Assembly (NCBI GenBank): GCA_002205965.3
Contig: NADL03000681.1
Span: forward strand, 62,001-126,000
Direction: 5' to 3'
DNA from: Kappaphycus alvarezii
Taxonomy: Eukaryota; Rhodophyta; Florideophyceae; Gigartinales; Solieriaceae
Length of the DNA stretch: 64,000 nucleotides
Shown here: positions 55,721-64,000 of the stretch, piece by piece
How the letters are laid out: every line of letters begins with the position of its first letter
Position numbering within the stretch: position 1 is the stretch's first letter
Notes under the pieces: model-generated
What the model saw: only the letters and a program-made list of their open reading frames with translations
Database searches by the model: none
What the model was told of the DNA's origin: nothing
Made by a program: the position numbers and the translations under genes

Positions 55721-57589
55721 GGAATCCGTGAGGCGTTGCTGTTTGGGACTTCAGGTACTGTACTCGGTAGTACAGCAGGGCGAATTTCATGCTATGTAAA
55801 GTCCGGGCCCTAAAATACCCCTAGATATGGTGCAATGCGCGGTGCGCAGTAGTTCTCGTCCAAGAATGGAATCCGGTCAGACAACGAGAAAATCAAGACA
55901 CGTACACCAAGACTAGCAGGGGTTTCGCTGTCGCTCTTTCTCTTTAAGAACCTTGCAATGCAGTATCACAGCTCGCCGATATCGAGGAGATGTGGGGAGG
56001 GTAGAGTGAGGGTAGTTCTTTGGACGGCTGAACGGTATACTTGTCCTCCCGGTTGTAAGGACTGACCGTAACCCGCGTAATGCTAGAATACTGATAAGAA
56101 TAGAGTCCAAAGAACCGTAGAAACCAGGGGTGCGATATTGGACAAAGAAGATATAGTAGTGGGTCGGCAGTTCTGAATTTTTCCTTTGGAGATAAGGATG
56201 TTGTCACCAACGACAAACTTGAGGTTCCTTTTTTTTGACGCTGGAGTCCGGGGCGCCAACTTTGAGTAATATTACAAAAAAACAACAAAAGTTATTGTAT
56301 AATAGTGGATAGAGAGGAGGGAAAGGGGGGAACCCGGGCGGATAAACATGGCAATAGCCAAAGTTGCCGTTGGCAAGGCTTCTGCAAAAGCGAAAGTTGG
56401 AGTCAAGTTCAGAGCCAAAAATGGGATGTCTGAGGCCCTAGTGGTCAGGTAGGTATAAATAATAGTTAGCTAGGTTATGGTTATCTACGACGGCGGGCTA
56501 AGTAAAGTCAATGTCAGCCAAGTACTGGAGATCCAAGTTAGAGATAAGTGAAGTTGAAACTCGGCCCAATAAGTGCATTAAACCTGCGAAAAAATCAGGT
56601 CCAAGTTGGGGGCCGAGTGGTTTGGAATGGAACCCTTGGACCCTTCTCGAAGGAACATAAAGTAACAGGGATGATGGTTGGCGACAAGCGAAAATTGACG
56701 TTACTGTACAGGACGGTGTCTGCTAGTAGCAATATGCCAACATGAATAAGAATTGGATCTTAAAAAGATCACTAAACCAGATGTGACGGCGGAAGTACAG
56801 TACGAGTGCCAATTGCACTATACTAGGGGAGGCTTACCGAAAAGGTCTTGCGCAGACGCTAAGCTTACAAAATGTGATTTTTTGGTAATAGACGCAGTGT
56901 GAGCGAGGAGGTGCAAAAAATGACAGGCACAGTGAACGGGAACAGAAGTCCCCCGGGATGCCGTTGATGTCCCTTATTTGAATATTTTAATCAGTTAAGC
57001 CACTAAACAGGTCAATTTAAAGCTCCGGAATCCTCAAAAATGCCTTCATTCTCACGCCCTAATCGGTTAGTGAGAAATGCCTTATATAGCGGCTCAATAG
57101 CCATAAAGTATCAGATACAGTACACGATAGCCGCTATATCCGCAGGCACACCATAAGCTAGTACTGCCACTTGGAAATATAGGACACAAATCATTGAATC
57201 TGCCAACTCACTGAAGTCGTAAGCCATTATTGGCCACGACCATTTGTACAGTACTCACTGTACAACATTTTTGCAGCATTAAAGTGTAAGGTTGTAAAGC
57301 TACTGCAAGTGGAACCTGCAGTACCGCCGTCTCAAGGCATAAGTACACAAGGCAGCTTGGCCATACCACCCGGCAACCGACGACCAGAACCCAAGAGAGT
57401 GTGAAGGTATACTGCAGTTTCGAGCCTCTTCGCACTCTTCCGTCGCCCCCCTTGCGTACAATGGTCGCAGGCAAAAACAAGAACTGAAGTATCAAGCTCT
57501 TACCACACTGGATTAGGAGTTTTTAGGGGATTCAGCACGCGTTTGGCCCCTTGGAAGGAAGAAGGAATGACAGGACACTTTACATGAGA
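55721..57589. other. No gene supported
   Basis: A minus frame (56288-55944) and a plus frame (56548-56745) are without known motifs. Short TACTG units occur near 55755 and 57245-57265. Confidence 0.4.
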
Positions 57590-57960
57590 AGCGGGCTTGA
57601 TGAGGAGCTTTGTATAATTCTATTCTTCGACGGAAAGCAATATGTTTTATATGGAGACTCCGGATACAATGTAAGGGACGTCATGTAAGAACATTTCCAG
57701 GGGGGAATTTTGAATGTTGCTCAGAAGGCTTTCAACAAGGCAATTTCTAAGGTAAGAATAACTGTAGAGTGGCCCTTTAAAGAGGTGAAGCTGTTATGTC
57801 TACGGTGGGCTACAATCGCAAAATGCGCATCTCTCATTCGACGGTTGTAGCCCTTTACATTGCTACTATGGTATTTGCTAACATGAAAAAATGCGTCTAT
57901 CCGAATACAGTCTCCCAGCATTTTAGTTCTCCTCCCTCTGTCCCCGAGAAATTTTGAAAG
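57590..57960 (+). pseudogene. PIF/Harbinger-like transposase C-terminal fragment
   Basis: In changing frames: YVLYGDSGYNVRDVM (third-acid block, G-D-x-G/A-Y), NVAQKAFNKAISKVRITVEW with PFKEVK (the R-x-x-V-E-W-x-F-K helix), then TMVFANMKKCVYPNTVSQHF and SVPEKF. This is the same part as kept in the relic at 25.1-25.4 kb, but better preserved here. Everything before the third acid is lost. Confidence 0.65.
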
Positions 57961-60900
57961 CTGCTGGTACCTTTCGGCATGGGGGTTCCCTGGGCGGTTG
58001 TGCCATTTTTAGGAAAGCTTCGTTTGATAATTTGCGCTGAAACCCCGTGGGCTCTGACGAAACGAGAATGAAATTCAAGAGCCCCTGCTTGATTGCTGCC
58101 AGACTTGAAATGAGGCTGCAAGTTGAGACGATAAAGTCGATCTTCGCTTATCTCAATCGACCGAATGGACTTAGTGCTTCCACGGTTAGAGATCAAGCAT
58201 GAGCTCAACCGGAGATCTGTTTAGTGATCCTTTGTGAATTTCAAGTTGAAGAACTCCGTTAGTACACTAACGGAGAGGATTTTTGCTTCAAAATTAGGCA
58301 TATTATTAGTTTTCCTGAGCACACCGCCTGCAAAAGGAATGAAAAATACACCTTTTACAGCCAAGGTTGACATTTTAGATGCTGCTTGAACTTCCATTTT
58401 GTTGATGGATTCATAATGCTGAAATAGTTCTCGAGAATTTAAAAATGATGCACAACACCTCAGTTAAAGCACGCATGCCTGGAGATTTCCAGTAATGCGT
58501 GCTTTGAATCATTTTTATTCTTTAATTGCGTAGATTAATGCAAAAATAGCTACATGGTTACAGTTTTAAAGCAAAAGATGAATCAAATAAAGCTGTATTA
58601 CATTTTTCTAAGATTCTAGTTGTAAGAAAATCTATGTCTTTGATTAGTTTAGAACCAATAACGATATTGACATTTCGCATGAGTTTTCTACTTTAAAGCC
58701 TTTTGGGTCTTCAACGATGTATGCATGAACTATTTTGAAGGTATACACTTAATAAGTTCCGAATTATCATTTATTTTCATGTTACCAGGAGTGCGCCATG
58801 TAAACTTTCTTCAATTTGACAAATTTAACAAAGTAATTCGGCGCAAAAATCAGTGTAACGTATCTTTGTTCTTCATATCTATGTGTACTCTGTTTATTAC
58901 CAGTTATTTGCCATTGAGGCATTCTCCTGACTATATATTCGATCAAATGATCCTCATTTGTGAAAAACTGGGTATTCATTGAATTTAAACTTAACAAGGC
59001 TGATAAGGTCAAACGAGGTGTCAATAAATTTTGTAAAATATTCCGCGACAGCATTTCTGGGAATATTTTCTTGCCTCCTTCCCGTTTCAATATTTATTTC
59101 TTTACCAGTATATAGGTGCATATCTCTCCCTAAGAATCTCGGACAACTCATCAAGGAAGATATATAGAGGGATCTGCAGCAGAAACAGCTGGAGTAAGAA
59201 GAATTTACGGTGAAGCAGTACCCTCTAAAATGAAGCATAGCTGCCCCATGAGCGCCATTTCGCCAGCATTTGTCATAATATTATGCTTAGGAGGATTCAT
59301 ATAGGACAAGCTGCTGACCATGGGTCGTTTTGAAGAGCTGCGAAGAGGCTAAAACGTGTCAGTAGTATCTTAGTTCGTAGTGAGGCTTTCATTCCGAGAT
59401 GGAAAGACACTAGCACATATTTCGCTCCCCGCGGTACTCGAATCTACAACGGCTGCCGCTGAGATACCTACCGCCGAGGTCAAAGCTTTACCCAAAGTCA
59501 GCTTTTGTCCTTAACTGAACTGAGTGTCAGCTGCAGGTCTCTAAAAATATATCTCTTAGGGACACAGCCAAAACTGCACGCATCACTGATTCCATCAGTT
59601 TCACCGAGATACGTCCCTCTTTTAGATACATAAGGCGATAAGATCACTCGAAAAGAAGCGAATAGGCTCCTTAACGCTGAAATATTGGCACAGGATCTGA
59701 ATCGAGATTACCGCGTCTTTCATATCCAGTACAGCGTTCAAAATAATATTTAACCTAGATTTTGACCATTCCCGTAATATCCGATCAGATCTCTGAGATA
59801 AAGTGAAATCAGGTTACTAGTCCAGTCTCATCTCCATTTAATATCTCCCTGGAATTTCTCTAGGCTGTTTCAGAGCTTTCTTAAACTTTGTCGAGAGTCT
59901 GTATAAGAATAAACTTCACTCCCACTCGGGAAATCAGTAAATCTAAACCACTATCTCGTATCATCTTAACAAATTCTACTGGTCCTCGCCCTCTTACATC
60001 TCTTCCCTTTTCTCATTTTGCTTTACTTCGACCTCCTCTTTCCTCGCTCAAAACTAAATCATTTGTGATGGAAAAATCTACTTTCATTTCCATAATGTCG
60101 CTACCAGCTGTCCCGTCCATGAAGTATATGTGCAGGGATATAAGGTGGATTGAAATAATAAAATTATGAAAGGTTTTATAATCTTCTCAGAATACAGCAG
60201 CCTATATTTACAGAAGAATTAAAAACTTTGTCTCCATACATCTCTGGAACGCGACTTATATCAATGGTAAATTAATATTTCATCAATAAAGCCCTCCTCT
60301 CCAATATATCGTAGTATATCTCTGAAGAATAATATTTTTACGGATATTTGCAAGCAGAAACTTTTAGTTAAAGATTAAGGATGTAAAAAGGTGTTAATAT
60401 TCTTAGAGGACGCAAATGACCCTCAACATATGTCTATTGGAGGATCTTTCTACGTCTACCTGCTTTTATTTCATTCGCCTCTCAATAGTTTTGACAACAA
60501 AAAACATCTTAAATTGCCTAAAATACTTTTTCCGCGGACTTATGGAAAAAAGGCAGAGGTTGCAATCTCATTATCATTCACCCAAATATTTTATACCTTC
60601 CTCATTTCATGAAGACTTATCAAGTTTTTTAGTACTATATAAGAAAATATTTCATTTCAGTAATTCTTCTTGCACACTTTTCTAACGAATGCCTTCGGAG
60701 AGAAAAAGGCCGAATCAAATTAAGCTCACTTCTGTCTCCAGAAACATAAATTATGTTCCTGCCTAACTCTTGAAATTCAAGAAACCTATTCACTTCTTGT
60801 GGTATCATGAGCTATATTCTCTACCATCACTTTAGTGTCAGCATAAAAAATCTAAATAGAACTAAAAATCATTTTATATTCGAGATGGTATTTTACTACA

Positions 60901-63900
60901 ATCTTATTGATTCATTATATAAAAAAGAGATATTTTTAGCCACTGAGATTTACTTTATCATATTGATGAATCCAGTTCTGCAGACAAAAAAACAATTTTC
61001 ACAGCAGCAAAATAACGAGCCCATTTTTCGTAACCTACGTTTTATTTGAGGCTCTCCTACCAATTTGAATTCATCATAGAGCCATTTAAGGGCTTAGAAG
61101 TGACTGTTAGACTGAAGATAAACTATAAATTTTCATCTTACAAACTAGGATGCCTATGGGACTGTTGAAGCATGAACAAGCTGGTAATTTGAGTTTTTCT
61201 TTCATACCATTACAATCTTCATCATTCAGTGAATGTATTCTAATTTCTTCGCTCCAAATTAAAAATATGTTAAGGTTCATAATTAGGTGAAAAGCTATTC
61301 AGTAGATTTATGAGCCGTAAAAAGCGTAAAAACTGACAAACTACCGGCTATGAAGTCTGGCCAAAACATTTTGGACTCTTTATAGTCGAAATTTATTGAT
61401 TATTTCTTTAATTCCTTTGATTTAGTCGATTATGTGTCACCTTTTGATGTATTAGTAAACAAATAAATTGCTGAAATAATACCATCCTCTAGATCGCAGA
61501 GATGATGCAAATCAGCATATTATTTTGAGCATACAATTCTTTTGAGAGTACCACACTAAGAAAGATTTTTTGAATTAGTGTATTGCCTTTGCCCTTACTT
61601 ACAATGATATATCTGTCTTAAGAACCATTTATCGAATTGATATAGCTGTAGCCGCTGAGTAAATCATCCGTAGTGGAGAGAACTCTATTTGAATGTAACT
61701 TGGTAAAGCTTCTATTTCTGAAACTCACGAGCGTGGGGGGAAGGGAGTTTTAGTAACGTGAATATCTCTCAGTGTACCGTTCACAAGATTCATCGCAAGT
61801 TATCTGATCTAAACAAGAAGAATTTTTCAAAACTATTCGTATATGTATATTGATGATAATTACGGGAAAAAACGAAGTGGGACACGAAATTGAAACGGAC
61901 ATTGGCATAGACGTACATATATAAAGTTTTTAAATTAATAAATAGAAGAACTGAGAACACCGTATTACTGTTCTATAATGAAAGGAAGGAGCAATTCAGA
62001 GCACATGCAAGGAAATTAGGGGAAAATAATAAATCCATTCATAAGAGTCTTGGTTCACGTAGCCCTGTTCTATACTTTACCCTCGCTCCAAGAAAAATTT
62101 TCTGTTTGCTGAATTAATTCATCAACCAAAAGTTATGACTAGCAGTACTGAAGTTTTGGATATATAAATGAGAGACTGAATAGCTTTGAAAGCCGTAAGA
62201 TTGAATTTTCTTAACCTTTACACCCATGATTTTCCTGTCATACTACTATAAAAGCTTGAGCAAGTTGTAGGACTATCAAGATGCTGCGAGCGTTATTTTT
62301 GAACAAGAGACTAAAAAATAGATGCAAGTCAGCACATGAATGCACTCTGCCATCCAGATTCGAGTCAAGAGAGGTGCTACTAAAGAATCAATCACTTCTC
62401 AATGGAATTCGATATTATTATACTGTAATTTCTTTCGATTTCGAGGCAGTCAAAATACAATTTAAATAAGAATATTTATTCATTTTGATATGTTGAGGAT
62501 GCATAGAAATATTTAGATGAGAAGGGTTGAAACTGAGGCCCATAGATTTTGTGTGAGCACTAGGTGAAACTATTCTAGGCTGTCCAGGGAGACAAAAAAA
62601 TCTTTGGAGTGTTATTTCCGAGAAATAAATTGGTTAGGAGCCACCAGGGTTTCCAAAATTTCCTCTAAGTTGTAATTCACGTGGTATTAAAACCCTTTTG
62701 CGACGATTTGTTTGTTCTTGCAAGTTACGACTTCACAATGAATCTCATCTTACGTTACCTGACACTTTTGCTAACAGGGGCGACAGAAATATTTCTCCAT
62801 TTTCAAACAACACTGATCTCATCAAAATTGAAGAATTATTACACAATTACTTCAGGTAAGCGTCTAGGCAATAAATTTCATTCTCATTTGACGAGCCACT
62901 GAGCTCAAAATACCCAAAATTCCTCCTGGAAAGCTGAATATTTGCTCATTTAATATTCCTTTTTCCCTTCTCATTATGGATCAACCGCCATTTTTTATAA
63001 GAGAAGTGAAATAAGTGAGCTTCCAGTGCTAAGATAACCTGTTCTCAAATCAGACAAAAAAAATGCGAGCAGAGACTATTATTGCAATAATACAGGTGTC
63101 TAAGGAACATTTAAAGCACCAAATCACGCTATTAAATCCTTTCTTAAAGTACCATGCGATCTTCTTGGTCGAGCTCGAGCGAAATTTGCCAAAATTCAAA
63201 TGAGTGCGATTTCCTTTACCGCTTTTCGTTGATTTAAATATCTATTCTGGAAGTTTTCGATGGCGGCCTAGGCATATAAGATCCCTTCTTTGTAGATTCG
63301 GGGTCATTAAATCTTCACCATTTGGGATCTCACGACTGAAAATGCCAATGAGGAGTTACTGGTACGACTAATGCTGGTTGGTGAGCTACTTTAGTAATGA
63401 TAAAGGGGATAGACGTGTGAAAGGGAGGATAACCGTTGAAAATATTCCTAAACATTGAGCTAGATATTTTATTATTGAGAAACTGCGGTCGTAGACTAAC
63501 TGTTGAACTTAGGGTATATGAGGCCTGTGTTCGTAGAATCCTTCCATAGTTGGCCAAGGCCGAAGTGAAACCGACTAAATTCTTTCCTTATTGATCCAAC
63601 ACACTTCTAGATTGTCCAAGCCGTAGAGGATGTCTGAAACAATATTAAATGCAATAATTGTAAATATTTAGACTCAATTATTATTCTCACATGCTTTCAA
63701 AACCGGTGCAGTTTCCGTAATTCCACCATTAGCGCTCTTTGTTTTCGTATCATTTAGTATAAAAGACTGATTGGTAAGTTTTCAAAATATTTGAGTGAAT
63801 GCACGCCTATTATTGAGGTTTATAGCCTCAAATTTCCCATAACAGCGTACCTTTCGAAAACCGGGATCAATTTTACCCTAAATAACATTTATAGAGTCCT

Positions 63901-64000
63901 AAGAGCTTAAACAATTCCGTTGGGTCCTTACTGTAGATTTGGGCCGAGAATCAATCTCATATTTGTCAATATCGATGGGAATGAATGAAACGTGAGAGTG
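57961..64000. other. AT-rich stretch, no gene supported
   Basis: From about 58.2 kb the base composition falls to clearly AT-rich, with TA-rich runs and stops in all frames. The longest frames (58725-58982, 59888-60169, 60416-60685, 63557-63330) have no motif I know. TACTG/GTAC clusters, common up to 57 kb, are essentially absent. No tRNA, rRNA or organelle gene was recognised. It may be old decayed repeat, heterochromatin-like DNA, or DNA of other origin. Confidence 0.5.

Noticed and set aside
59888-60169. 93-codon plus frame and its open antisense
   Set aside because: Neither strand gives a recognised motif, and the surrounding DNA is AT-rich and stop-dense, so coding is not supported.

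Overview
The window looks like nuclear DNA of a eukaryote with a compact, intron-poor genome swamped by decayed transposable elements. A florideophyte red alga of the Chondrus type would fit: a B-box/CCT regulator, a long single-exon enzyme gene, many PIF/Harbinger-like, Copia, Gypsy and endonuclease-bearing retroelement relics, and many short clusters of the pentamer TACTG/CAGTA meeting at GTAC palindromes. The taxon is an inference from recall of such genomes. Nothing in the window (rRNA, organelle gene) proves it. I found no convincing tRNA, rRNA or CRISPR.

Only two loci look like host genes. At 19647-22201 (+) lies a large single-exon gene that joins a UbiA-type membrane prenyltransferase to a FAD-dependent monooxygenase, with an apparent one-base frameshift close to its 3' end. 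At 42608-43417 (+) lies a B-box/CCT (CONSTANS-like) regulator whose two end domains are clear but whose middle reads in another frame. Both have TACTG/GTAC clusters a few hundred bases upstream.

The rest is mobile DNA. 0.6-14 kb: a retroelement scrap, a PIF/Harbinger-like transposase relic, a HADNC-type transposase relic (7.3-8.7 kb), a second Harbinger-like transposase with a convergent partner ORF (10.9-12.6 kb), and a striking hairpin plus tandem array at 13.3 kb. 14.8-17.8 kb: a piggyBac-like transposase that seems to carry a PD-(D/E)XK (YqaJ-like) nuclease between its second and third catalytic aspartates. 18-36.7 kb: at least six pieces of one non-LTR retroelement family with a restriction-like endonuclease, including three head-to-tail copies on the minus strand, one with a clean internal inversion. 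A third Harbinger-like unit, two Tc1/mariner relics and a Copia element with both LTRs (28.4-32.8 kb) are interleaved with them. 46.5-55.7 kb: a second Copia element with both LTR remnants, split by a minus-strand Ty3/Gypsy element. 57.6 kb: a further Harbinger-like scrap. From about 58 kb to the end the DNA turns AT-rich and holds no gene I can support.

The host genes sit as small islands among nested, mutually inserted and mostly dead elements. The prenyltransferase-monooxygenase gene is bracketed by two retroelement tails that both point at it. If it is functional, one polypeptide would prenylate an acceptor and then oxidise (for example epoxidise) the product, as separate enzymes do in meroterpenoid pathways.
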